From: an uncultured Verrucomicrobiota bacterium
GTDB taxonomy: Bacteria; Verrucomicrobiota; Kiritimatiellia; RFP12; UBA1067
Assembly (NCBI GenBank): GCA_946631345.1
Contig: CAMPAA010000137.1
Span: forward strand, 1-8,337
Length of the DNA: 8,337 nt
Direction of reading: 5' to 3'
In this document: positions 1 through 5,595 of the stretch, in pieces
How the letters are laid out: each line of letters starts with the position of its first letter
How positions within the stretch are numbered: the stretch's first letter is position 1
Program-made: the position numbers and the translations under genes
The notes under the pieces: generated by a model
The model's input: only the letters and a program-made list of their open reading frames with translations
Told to the model about the DNA's origin: nothing
Databases searched by the model: none

Positions 1-13
1 TACGAAACAACCG

Positions 14-30
14 TTTCTATTCCATAGAAA
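14..30. repeat. Perfect 7-bp hairpin
   Basis: TTTCTAT (14-20) and ATAGAAA (24-30) are exact reverse complements around a TCC loop. The stem is AT-rich with no following T-tract, so it is not an obvious terminator. It could be a small regulatory inverted repeat or the edge of a repeat unit lying outside the window. The structure is seen directly; its function is unknown. Confidence 0.5.
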
Positions 31-148
31 TTCATGTGCCTATCTGGGCCTCATGGAAAGGCGAGCCGCAGCAACGCATGGCCGCCCCTCCCGATGCAAG
101 CGAAATCTTGGGCAATTGTCACGCCATTATCGCGAATCCATCCTAAGT

Positions 149-236
149 GGTAGGGTCGCTTTGATAAAGCGACCGCATTTGCATAGCGGGCGATTTATCA
201 AATCGCCCCTACCGGCCACAAGGCCACCGCCCTACC
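149..236. repeat. REP/BIME-like cluster of three GTAG-headed hairpin units
   Basis: Unit 1 on the plus strand is GTAG (150-153) followed at once by a perfect 9-bp hairpin: GGTCGCTTT (154-162), loop GAT, AAAGCGACC (166-174). Unit 2 is on the minus strand: GTAG (212-209) then GGGCGATTT (208-200), loop GAT, AAATCGCCC (196-188). Units 1 and 2 are thus an inverted pair with the same stem architecture and the same GAT loop, and four or more stem positions changed in compensating pairs. Unit 3 is also minus-strand: GTAG (235-232) followed by an imperfect stem with GGCC arms at 214-217 and 222-225. The GTAG head plus adjacent palindrome, and the paired inverted layout, match what is known of REP elements mobilised by RAYT (Y1-type) transposases and assembled as BIMEs. 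No RAYT gene is in this window. Assignment to that class is inference from form. Confidence 0.72.
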
Positions 237-287
237 GCTCACATGGTGCGCCAGAGCGCTTCATGCATTTCACTTAAAGCCAACAGC

Positions 288-373
288 AAACTTCGCTTCA
301 AGTCACCCCAAACTTCGCTTCAAGTCAAAACCAAACTTCACTTGAAGTAAAGTTTCCGCATCGCTTCAAGTCA
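288..373. repeat. Direct-repeat array, 18-base unit, 22-23-base period
   Basis: Two identical copies of AAACTTCGCTTCAAGTCA lie at 288-305 and 310-327. A third, diverged copy at 333-350 has CACTTGAAG in place of CGCTTCAAG. A fourth, half-conserved copy at 356-373 keeps CGCTTCAAGTCA. Start-to-start distances are 22, 23 and 23 bases, close to two helical turns, so the units would sit on the same face of the DNA. The third copy contains an inverted repeat, ACTTCA (335-340) and TGAAGT (343-348). Spacers are only 4-5 bases, too short for CRISPR. Possibilities are a protein-binding array or a slipped-strand tandem repeat; function cannot be told from this sequence. Confidence 0.7.
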
Positions 374-534
374 AGTCCACAAGGCGCTTTGGGGTTGTCG
401 AACGATCCTTCCGGTCCCCGTCGGTGCCCTTTCGGGAACCGCCAGCAGCGGCGTAGGAAGCGATCGCCTCCGTGCTGTCGAATGGGATGTACATGAAATT
501 CCGGCATTTGCCCTGAATCGCAGTTTTGGAGTCG

Positions 535-554
535 TGTCAAGCCTCTGCATGACA
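535..554 (-). terminator. Weak stem-loop downstream of the phosphoesterase gene
   Basis: TGTCA (535-539) pairs with TGACA (550-554), and after an A/A mismatch GC pairs with GC around a CTCT loop. It lies 6 bases past the stop codon of the minus-strand gene ending at 561. There is no T-tract on the minus-strand side, so intrinsic termination is doubtful. It may only protect the 3' end of the mRNA or be chance. Confidence 0.25.
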
Positions 555-560
555 GGAGAG

Positions 561-2069
561 TCACGCCTTCTTGTTCTTGGGCGGCGGCCAGCCCTTGGCC
601 GATGAGCCGCCAGGCTTCCCTCTCCGAGGCGCAGAAACGATTGGCCTTCCGCACGCCCCGAAGCAGTTGCGCGGGTAGACCTCTATGCGGTACTCCATGT
701 CCTGCGGCAGGTCGAGCACATTGAACCAGAACCTCATGCGTGCCGGCTCATCCTCGGCCAGCTTGTGGAAGGCCGGGGAGAGGAAGCGCTTTACCATCGG
801 CTTTGCGCCACCGGTCGGCACCGCCCGCAGCTCGTAGTCGTACGCGCGCACGTTCGGCACGCCAGTCGCCGCCGGGAACTCCGCAATCATCATGATCGCC
901 CATTTCCCGCCGCGCGTCTCCGTGTTGCCGGTGGACAGCGCAAGTTCGGCCCCTTCCGGAAACTCCGGAATCGGCGTGGCCGCAGAGTGCGCCTTGAAGG
1001 TATAGGGCTTGTTTACCTCGGTCATGGGCAGCGGCACCCTCCATGTAGGCGCCGTGCGCACGAACTTCCTGAAGTCCAACCGCTCCATCTCCATCCTGTC
1101 GCGGTAGACCGACACCACAAGGCCCTGCGGCTCCTCGTAGTGGAAGCGCGCCGAAACCTGCGGCATCGCCTTCGTCGTCTTCCCGTTGCGGCTGTCGCCG
1201 CCGTTCTCGTATCCGCCCTGCACGCCCGTGCAGGAAAGCGACGGCACCGACACCGCCGTGAATCCGCCCTGCCAGATGGAACGCTCGTCATTGAGCGTCC
1301 AGTGCAGATGGCCGGTGAGCGAAACGGCGTTCGGGTGCTCCGCGAGGGTGTTGGCGACCTGGCGCTCCTCCTTGCCCTCCCAGCTGCCGATCACGGTGCC
1401 GGATGGCGGCGAATGCGTGAAATAGAAGAACGGACGGGATGGGTCGATCTCGCCGCCGTGCGCCTTGAACCAGGCCCCGGTCTGGTCAAACCCAGGCGTC
1501 TTGTCGTAGCCGTACCATTCGGCGCTGATGAAGTCGTAGCCGTTCACCATGCGGCGGCGGATTGGCGCGAACGCCTCCTGGAACGTCTCCTCCCAGCACT
1601 TCTTCATGCCGAGCTTGATTAGCGCCTCGTCCTCGGAATAGCCGAGGGCGTGCATCTCGGCGGTCATGTCGCCGTACCACCATCCCTCGTAGTCGTGGTT
1701 GCCGGTGATGAACAGCTTCTGCACAGGACGGCCATCCGCACCCCTGTCGCGCGGAAAGACCTTGCTCCATGTCTCAGCCACGTACTTCAGCCCGCTAAGC
1801 AGGCCGTAGTCCGAGATGTCGCCGCAGATCATCACGGCATCCACCTTGCAGTCGCGGAAGTACTTCAAGGTGCGCTCGAGGACCATCGTGGACGCCTTGT
1901 CCGTGATGTGAGTATCGGAGATTACGCCAAACGTGAGAGCGGGCTTTCCACCATCCATCCCGAATAGACGCGGCGCGCCGAACGCCGAAAACGCCGCCGC
2001 GCCTTTCAGGAACCCCCTTCTCGGAACCACAAGCCCCTGCCTGCCATCCGCCATCGTGAATCTTCTCAT
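561..2069 (-). CDS. Tat-exported calcineurin-like metallophosphoesterase (502 aa)
   Basis: Predicted dinuclear-metal phosphoesterase acting outside the cytoplasm on an unknown phosphoester. The N-terminus carries a twin-arginine signal, PRRGFLKG (residues 16-23), followed by an Ala/Phe-rich stretch to about residue 37. The calcineurin-like core spans about 45-260 with all expected metal ligands in order: D52 and H54 in SDTH, G83-D84 with D87 in GDISD, GNHD at 123-126, H219 in THSPP, and GHLH at 253-256. The roughly 240 residues after the core are not recognisable to me. They look beta-rich and probably form an accessory domain, ending in a basic Pro/Lys tail. The ATG at 2069 is chosen because AAAGGA precedes it at normal spacing and it keeps the whole Tat signal; a second ATG (Met6) would also keep the twin arginines. 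It is transcribed alone from a promoter at about 2095-2124. Family assignment is firm; the substrate is unknown. Confidence 0.9.
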   Translation of the reverse strand: MRRFTMADGRQGLVVPRRGFLKGAAAFSAFGAPRLFGMDGGKPALTFGVISDTHITDKASTMVLERTLKYFRDCKVDAVMICGDISDYGLLSGLKYVAETWSKVFPRDRGADGRPVQKLFITGNHDYEGWWYGDMTAEMHALGYSEDEALIKLGMKKCWEETFQEAFAPIRRRMVNGYDFISAEWYGYDKTPGFDQTGAWFKAHGGEIDPSRPFFYFTHSPPSGTVIGSWEGKEERQVANTLAEHPNAVSLTGHLHWTLNDERSIWQGGFTAVSVPSLSCTGVQGGYENGGDSRNGKTTKAMPQVSARFHYEEPQGLVVSVYRDRMEMERLDFRKFVRTAPTWRVPLPMTEVNKPYTFKAHSAATPIPEFPEGAELALSTGNTETRGGKWAIMMIAEFPAATGVPNVRAYDYELRAVPTGGAKPMVKRFLSPAFHKLAEDEPARMRFWFNVLDLPQDMEYRIEVYPRNCFGACGRPIVSAPRRGKPGGSSAKGWPPPKNKKA

Positions 2070-2094
2070 TGCATATTCCTTTCTTGTGGCGCGT

Positions 2095-2124
2095 ATTGTA
2101 CGTTAAAGTGGCTTCAAAAATCAA
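2095..2124 (-). promoter_or_regulatory. Promoter of the 502-aa phosphoesterase gene
   Basis: On the minus strand TTGATT (2124-2119) is followed by an 18-base spacer and TACAAT (2100-2095). Transcription would start near 2088, giving a leader of about 19 bases that contains the AAAGGA ribosome binding site. The -10 box and its flank (TACAATACGC) differ by one base from the -10 and flank of the lipoprotein promoter (TATAATACGC). Unlike the other promoters here it lacks the TGG extension but has a plausible -35. Confidence 0.5.
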
Positions 2125-2150
2125 CCGTCACATTTACGGTAGACATACAA

Positions 2151-2173
2151 GGCCGCCCCTCAAGGGAGCGGCC
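2151..2173 (-). terminator. Rho-independent-like terminator after the small lipoprotein gene
   Basis: GGCCGC (2151-2156) pairs with GCGGCC (2168-2173), and CCC pairs with GGG around a TCAA loop with one bulged base, giving a strong GC-rich stem. It lies about 26 bases past the stop of the minus-strand gene ending at 2199. The following minus-strand bases are TTGTATGTCT, only moderately T-rich, so efficiency may be partial. It separates the lipoprotein transcript from the next promoter. Confidence 0.6.
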
Positions 2174-2198
2174 TGCACTCATGCGCTGAACGCCTGTC

Positions 2199-2663
2199 TT
2201 ACTTCTTGCCGCAGGCCTTCTTGCAGCTGCACGGCGCGGGGATGAGCTCCACACCCGTCAACTTCGCCGGATATCCGGTGATCTCAACGGTGGAGGTGTC
2301 GTAGACGAAGTAGTTCTTCTTCGTCAGCGTGTAGCGGGCTCCGACGATGGAGTCGCACTGCGCAGCATCGCACGCCTTGGAGTATGCGCCGTTCTTCGCG
2401 GCTCCGGCGGAGCCGAAGCTGTACTTGTCGCACGTCTGATCCGAGAAGTGCGTGACCTCGGGGTCGCCGATCACGAACAGCCCGCAGATGCCGACCGCCG
2501 TGCACTTCGCGGTCACGGGCTTGTCGGCCACCGTGTACTTCTCATGCACGCAGTCCTTGCACACCGCAGGACGCAGGCAGGCGTCGCCGCCGTCGTTCTT
2601 GTGCACCGTCACGCAACCGCAAGCCATCGCAGCGACAGTCGCAACCATCATCAGTTTCTTCAT
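2199..2663 (-). CDS. Small cysteine-rich lipoprotein of unknown function (154 aa)
   Basis: The product starts MKKLMMVATVAAMACGC, a short lysine-led signal peptide with a lipobox-like ending (cysteines at 15 and 17), so a periplasm-facing lipoprotein is likely. The mature part holds about a dozen cysteines in pairs such as CKDC, KCTAVGIC, ACDAAQC and a C-terminal CSCKKAC, suggesting disulfides or metal binding. I do not recognise the family. The middle and C-terminal part (GAY...D...ARYT...YFVYDTSTVEITGYP) loosely recalls small TRL-like bacterial lipoproteins, which is only a hint. The ATG at 2663 is chosen because AAAGGAG sits 9 bases upstream; an in-frame ATG at 2723 would add 20 residues ahead of the signal peptide and has no binding site. 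The gene has its own promoter (2748-2756) and terminator (2151-2173), and sits between two exported phosphoesterase genes. Confidence 0.75.
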   Translation of the reverse strand: MKKLMMVATVAAMACGCVTVHKNDGGDACLRPAVCKDCVHEKYTVADKPVTAKCTAVGICGLFVIGDPEVTHFSDQTCDKYSFGSAGAAKNGAYSKACDAAQCDSIVGARYTLTKKNYFVYDTSTVEITGYPAKLTGVELIPAPCSCKKACGKK

Positions 2664-2719
2664 TTTACGTTTCTCCTTTTGTTTTGTTGCCGATCCACTC
2701 GCCGGGACACCCGCCCGAA

Positions 2720-2732
2720 CCATGAATCATGG
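2720..2732. promoter_or_regulatory. 13-base palindrome in the lipoprotein leader
   Basis: CCATGA and TCATGG flank a single central base, an odd-centred perfect inverted repeat. It lies about 10 to 22 bases downstream of the predicted transcription start from the 2748-2756 promoter and about 57 bases before the start codon at 2663. The position suits an operator that blocks early elongation, but a chance palindrome cannot be excluded. It also contains the unused in-frame upstream ATG. Confidence 0.3.
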
Positions 2733-2747
2733 AAGTTTCCGTTGCGT

Positions 2748-2756
2748 ATTATACCA
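2748..2756 (-). promoter_or_regulatory. Extended -10 promoter of the lipoprotein gene
   Basis: The minus strand reads TGGTATAAT, a perfect extended -10 (TGn plus TATAAT). The -35 region at 17-base spacing is GCTGAG, not a sigma-70 box. Transcription would start near 2741, giving a leader of about 78 bases. The promoter overlaps the tail of the upstream phosphoesterase gene region, ending 16 bases past its stop. The same nonamer occurs at 3738-3746 and 6808-6816. Confidence 0.65.
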
Positions 2757-2771
2757 CAAGCGCCCGCGCCC

Positions 2772-3686
2772 TCAGCGTGCCATGGCGACATTTGCCGAGA
2801 CCGCCTTGCGGTACCCCGTGACCGTTACGCCGCCGGAGGGGAACACCTCGGCAAGCGCGTAGCTGTTCTCCTCCTCGCCGGAGTTCAGCACAAGGCCGCG
2901 GAGCGAGTAGTAGGTGATGCCCTTCACGATGTCGATAAGCCCGGAGTGCTGGTGCCCCGTGAACACGGCCTTCACCTTACCGCTCCGCTCAAGCAGGGCG
3001 CGCACCGCCTCCGCGTTCTTGACGATGTGCTGGCGCTCGGCGGCGGAGCAGAGGCACTGGTGGCAGAACACGATGGCCCGCCCTGGCGCGGCGGCGAGCT
3101 CCCTTTCCAGCCAGGACATCTCCTCCGGCGGCACGTTGGCGTTGTTCCACTCGTTGCTGCAGCTGTAGGGCTTCATGGACGAATCGAAGCAGGCGTTCAG
3201 CACGATGAACGTCACGCCGCCGTGAACGAACGAGTAGTAGCCGGTCTTGGACACCTTGCCGTCGTTCGGCACGCGCGTGAAGAACTCCTCGGGCGTGAGG
3301 CAGTCGAAGTCGTGGTTGCCCGCCACATGGTAGCGCGGCCCGTTGAACCCGCCGAACACCTTCTCGATCTTGTCAAGATAGCCGAGCGTCTCCGCCTTGC
3401 TCGGGCCGAGATCCTTGAAGTCGCCCAGTTCGATCAGGAAGTCGGGGCGTTCGCGGTTCATCACGGCCACGCACTCCGCCAGCTTCTTCGCCGACTCTCT
3501 GTAGGCCGCGTCGCCAACCGGATACGCGCGCTTGGCGTATGGAATCTCCGCGTAATGGCAGTCCGTCACCATGCCGAACCGGACGAGCGGCTTCGTTCCA
3601 CTGTCCTTCGCCGTGCAGCATCCAGCCAGCGTCACCGCCGCGAATGAGCCTATTCCGTCAATGAAAAACCTGCGAGAGCACTCCAT
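2772..3686 (-). CDS. Exported lipoprotein-type metallophosphoesterase (304 aa)
   Basis: A second calcineurin-like phosphoesterase, clearly distinct from the 502-aa one. The start MECSRRFFIDG carries a twin-arginine motif (S4-R5-R6-x-F), followed by a short hydrophobic run ending TLAGC (lipobox, cysteine 23), so it is probably a Tat-exported lipoprotein. Metal ligands are complete: D42 and H44 in TDCH, G88-D89 with D92 in GDFKD, GNHD at 123-126, H209 in FCHQ, and GHQH at 244-247. At about 304 residues it is nearly all catalytic domain, with no long C-terminal extension. The reading frame stays open for 200 codons upstream, but that part overlaps the membrane-protein gene antisense-frame-wise. 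The ATG at 3686 has AAAGGAA at good spacing and yields the signal sequence, so it is taken as the start. Substrate unknown; a phosphodiester or phosphomonoester is expected. Confidence 0.9.
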   Translation of the reverse strand: MECSRRFFIDGIGSFAAVTLAGCCTAKDSGTKPLVRFGMVTDCHYAEIPYAKRAYPVGDAAYRESAKKLAECVAVMNRERPDFLIELGDFKDLGPSKAETLGYLDKIEKVFGGFNGPRYHVAGNHDFDCLTPEEFFTRVPNDGKVSKTGYYSFVHGGVTFIVLNACFDSSMKPYSCSNEWNNANVPPEEMSWLERELAAAPGRAIVFCHQCLCSAAERQHIVKNAEAVRALLERSGKVKAVFTGHQHSGLIDIVKGITYYSLRGLVLNSGEEENSYALAEVFPSGGVTVTGYRKAVSANVAMAR

Positions 3687-3737
3687 GTGAACTTCCTTTC
3701 CGTTTTGCCATAAATGGACTGACTTTTGAATGTCGCC

Positions 3738-3746
3738 ATTATACCA
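3738..3746 (-). promoter_or_regulatory. Extended -10 promoter of the 304-aa phosphoesterase gene
   Basis: The minus strand reads TGGTATAAT, with no recognisable -35 (TATGCA at 17-base spacing). The predicted transcription start is near 3731, giving a leader of about 45 bases that contains AAAGGAA before the ATG at 3686. Just upstream is GGCGCTTTA; the lipoprotein promoter has the near-identical GGCGCTTG in the same place. The 125-base gap between this gene and the membrane-protein gene ending at 3812 shows no convincing terminator. Confidence 0.65.
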
Positions 3747-3811
3747 TAAAGCGCCACTGTTGCATACCTGTTGAACGCATTGGCGAGACTTCTTGCGCGC
3801 CGATGGCAGCT

Positions 3812-4903
3812 TCAAGACCTGCGGCACAATATCCGCCACGCATGGCGCACCGTCCATGCGAACATGAGCGCGTATCCGAAAAGCTCCACGCTCTCTTCGA
3901 CGAAGTGGCCGAACTGCAAGGCATTGGCCACACCTATGGATTCCCATATCGCCTTGCGTCCAAGGAACTGCGACACGAACAGCATCAGCGCCATGCCGCA
4001 GGTGAAAAGCGAAAACAGGCGCGACTTGCGCATGGCGCGGAGCCCGGAATACACCGTCTTTGCGTATCGCACCGTCACTGCCGCGAACATGAGAGTGACG
4101 GCTGTAAGCGCCCACGTCCACATAGTGGTGCCCAATGCCGCGTCCAGCAGCTGGTCGGCCTCGCGTATCGCCATGTCGAGGAAGAACGCCGCCACGAGCG
4201 CGTGCGCGCCGTGTCCAGATTTCCGCAGCACGGAACAAGCGGTCATCAGCGTGCCGCATGTTGCGGCAATGGCCAGACCGCACCACTCCACGAGGCTGTT
4301 CTCAGCGCAGTTCGTGCCAAACACCGCGACATCCATCCACACGGTTACGCCAGCCGCGACCGCCGCCGCAAGCGGCACGAGGAGGTCGCCTGCAAGCCCA
4401 AACCACACGCGGCGGCGCCCGGCGCGAAGGCGCGCATCGTCAGCATACTCCATCCTGCGGAACGGTATGGGGTTCTGCACAGGCGAATCGAGCGCGGCCA
4501 TCTGATGCGCGGTCTCCTCCGCCGTAACCGATGAGTGCACGACGTTGGAGTGTCCGGTCAGGGCCCTGAAGGACTTCTTTAGCAGGTATATGTTCTCATC
4601 CACCACGAGCTCGTGGCCGAACGTGTCCCGTTCGCGCTTCCACACCGGTGCCGGATCCTCCACCACTACCACCCTGAACGGGCCAGTGCCGCACTTGCGC
4701 GCCTTGTTCCGCCAGATGTGCCAGCTCTTCCAACCGTAGAAGGAGGCCAGGTTCCGCGCAAAGAACCTCTTTGGCCACGCAACCTCAAATGTGCGGAGCA
4801 CGCGGAAACGTCTTTCGATTTCCCCAACGATCTGCGGCTCCCACGCCCGCGCCGCAGACCAGATCACAAAGACAAAGGTGTTGCCGCAAACGTCGCCCAT
4901 CAT
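3812..4903 (-). CDS. Two-part protein: soluble N-terminal domain plus multi-pass membrane domain (363 aa)
   Basis: I do not recognise this family. Residues 1-140 look soluble and enzyme-like, with motif-like blocks: FYGW (55-58), CGTGPFRVVVVED (71-83), a lone basic/aromatic stretch, and TGHSNVVHSS (116-125) followed by E129, E130 and H133. From memory this resembles an uncharacterised domain in surface-polysaccharide loci, but I cannot name it. From about residue 166 come roughly six hydrophobic segments (about 168-188, 204-224, 234-254, 262-280, 297-315, 333-352), with charged residues inside two of them (R247, E248, D250; E336, E337, E340). Its ATG overlaps the stop of the YrbL-like gene as ATGA, with GGAAG upstream, and a second ATG follows immediately. 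It is the last gene of the proA unit, which suggests an envelope-related partner for the kinase-like protein. The coding call is strong because of the overlap and clean membrane pattern; the function is open. Confidence 0.72.
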   Translation of the reverse strand: MMGDVCGNTFVFVIWSAARAWEPQIVGEIERRFRVLRTFEVAWPKRFFARNLASFYGWKSWHIWRNKARKCGTGPFRVVVVEDPAPVWKRERDTFGHELVVDENIYLLKKSFRALTGHSNVVHSSVTAEETAHQMAALDSPVQNPIPFRRMEYADDARLRAGRRRVWFGLAGDLLVPLAAAVAAGVTVWMDVAVFGTNCAENSLVEWCGLAIAATCGTLMTACSVLRKSGHGAHALVAAFFLDMAIREADQLLDAALGTTMWTWALTAVTLMFAAVTVRYAKTVYSGLRAMRKSRLFSLFTCGMALMLFVSQFLGRKAIWESIGVANALQFGHFVEESVELFGYALMFAWTVRHAWRILCRRS

Positions 4904-5595
4904 CTTCCATCAGACTTCAGCCCAAACAGATCGCGGTACCGAGCGAACCTGCGGCGCAGCTTCAGCCGCACAAGCGCGGGCGAAAGGCGGTCGAGCGAAA
5001 CAAGGGTGCGCGACGCCGGCTCGAAGTCCGTTATGCGCAGCCGCGGCATGCCGCCCACACACCACTGCACAAGGATGTTGTGAGGATCGTAGAACCTCAC
5101 GGCGTGTCGAACGAGTCCATCAGTCAGAGCGTCAAGCCCGTCCATAAGCCAGATGCGGTCATCCCATGCGGCACTGGCCCACTCCTTGTGAAAGGCTCTA
5201 ACCGGCGATCCGTCAACGTTCGCGATGCGCTCCTCTACGAGGCACCAGCCGCGCGACGGCACAAGGACGCGCTCTAGCGTCGCCGGGAACGCCGCCATGA
5301 GCTCCGGCGGCAATCGCTCCTTCAGCGCCTGATAGTAGCGCCATTCCTGGCAGGAAGTGTTGCCGCGGTCGGAGAACCGATTCCGACGGATTTCCCGCAC
5401 CACGGCCCCCTTCAGCGGCTTGAACGGATCATAGCCGACGTGCTTGCCAAGCGCAATCTCTTCATCGCTGCGGTAGCACTTTACGCACAGCCCCGTACCG
5501 GGGATGGCATAGCAGGCGCGCCGCACACCTATGCCGATGCGCTCCATCTTCCCGGACAGGAAAAGCGCGTCAAGCGACTCGGGAGTAAAACTCAT
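4900..5595 (-). CDS. YrbL-family kinase-like protein (231 aa)
   Basis: Resembles the YrbL family (known from E. coli as a PhoP-regulon gene), a small protein-kinase-like fold related in form to lipopolysaccharide-core kinases. Visible landmarks in order are: RRACYAIPG (25-33), the family's R-K-CY-HP-like turn; a lysine in CVKCY (K39), placed like the ATP-anchoring lysine; E84 before a YYQ helix, matching the family's E-x-x-YY; FYDPHNIL (168-175), with D170 and N173 as catalytic-loop-like residues; and ITDFEPASRTL (188-198), with D190 as the metal-binding aspartate. The length is close to the family norm. E. coli YrbL has no firmly established substrate, so none is claimed. The start ATG overlaps the proA stop by 4 bases and the stop overlaps the next start by 4 bases, so translation of all three genes is likely coupled. 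Confidence 0.8.
   Translation of the reverse strand: MSFTPESLDALFLSGKMERIGIGVRRACYAIPGTGLCVKCYRSDEEIALGKHVGYDPFKPLKGAVVREIRRNRFSDRGNTSCQEWRYYQALKERLPPELMAAFPATLERVLVPSRGWCLVEERIANVDGSPVRAFHKEWASAAWDDRIWLMDGLDALTDGLVRHAVRFYDPHNILVQWCVGGMPRLRITDFEPASRTLVSLDRLSPALVRLKLRRRFARYRDLFGLKSDGR

Larger units (their letters stand above)
1..560. other. Gene-free, repeat-rich intergenic region
   Basis: No reading frame here has a convincing start, ribosome binding site and protein-like composition. The 74-codon plus-strand frame at 53-277 runs straight through perfect hairpins and is rejected. What the stretch does hold is a 7-bp hairpin at 14-30, a composite inverted-repeat cluster at 149-236, a direct-repeat array at 288-373, and an imperfect stem at 535-554 just past the stop of the minus-strand phosphoesterase gene. 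Between about 374 and 534 I see nothing except a short open minus-strand frame (366-494) that may be a gene remnant. The left edge of the window cuts this region, so its full length is unknown. Confidence 0.7.

Noticed and set aside
53..277. 74-codon plus-strand frame
   Set aside because: It crosses the perfect REP-like hairpins, has no ribosome binding site and has an arginine/proline-rich composition typical of chance GC-rich frames.
288..373. CRISPR array
   Set aside because: Repeats are 18 bases with 4-5-base gaps and decay quickly; there are no spacers and no cas genes.
325..654. 109-codon minus-strand frame
   Set aside because: It overlaps the well-supported C-terminus of the 502-aa phosphoesterase in another frame, and its tail is translated repeat sequence.
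2448..3647. 399-codon plus-strand frame
   Set aside because: Antisense to two genes with complete motifs; Arg/His/Val-rich composition is the usual opposite-strand shadow in high-GC DNA.
3687..4286. 200-codon upstream extension of the 304-aa phosphoesterase frame
   Set aside because: It lies inside the membrane-protein gene in a different frame. The ATG at 3686 has a good ribosome binding site and starts a Tat/lipobox signal, and the extended -10 at 3738-3746 would lie inside the extension.
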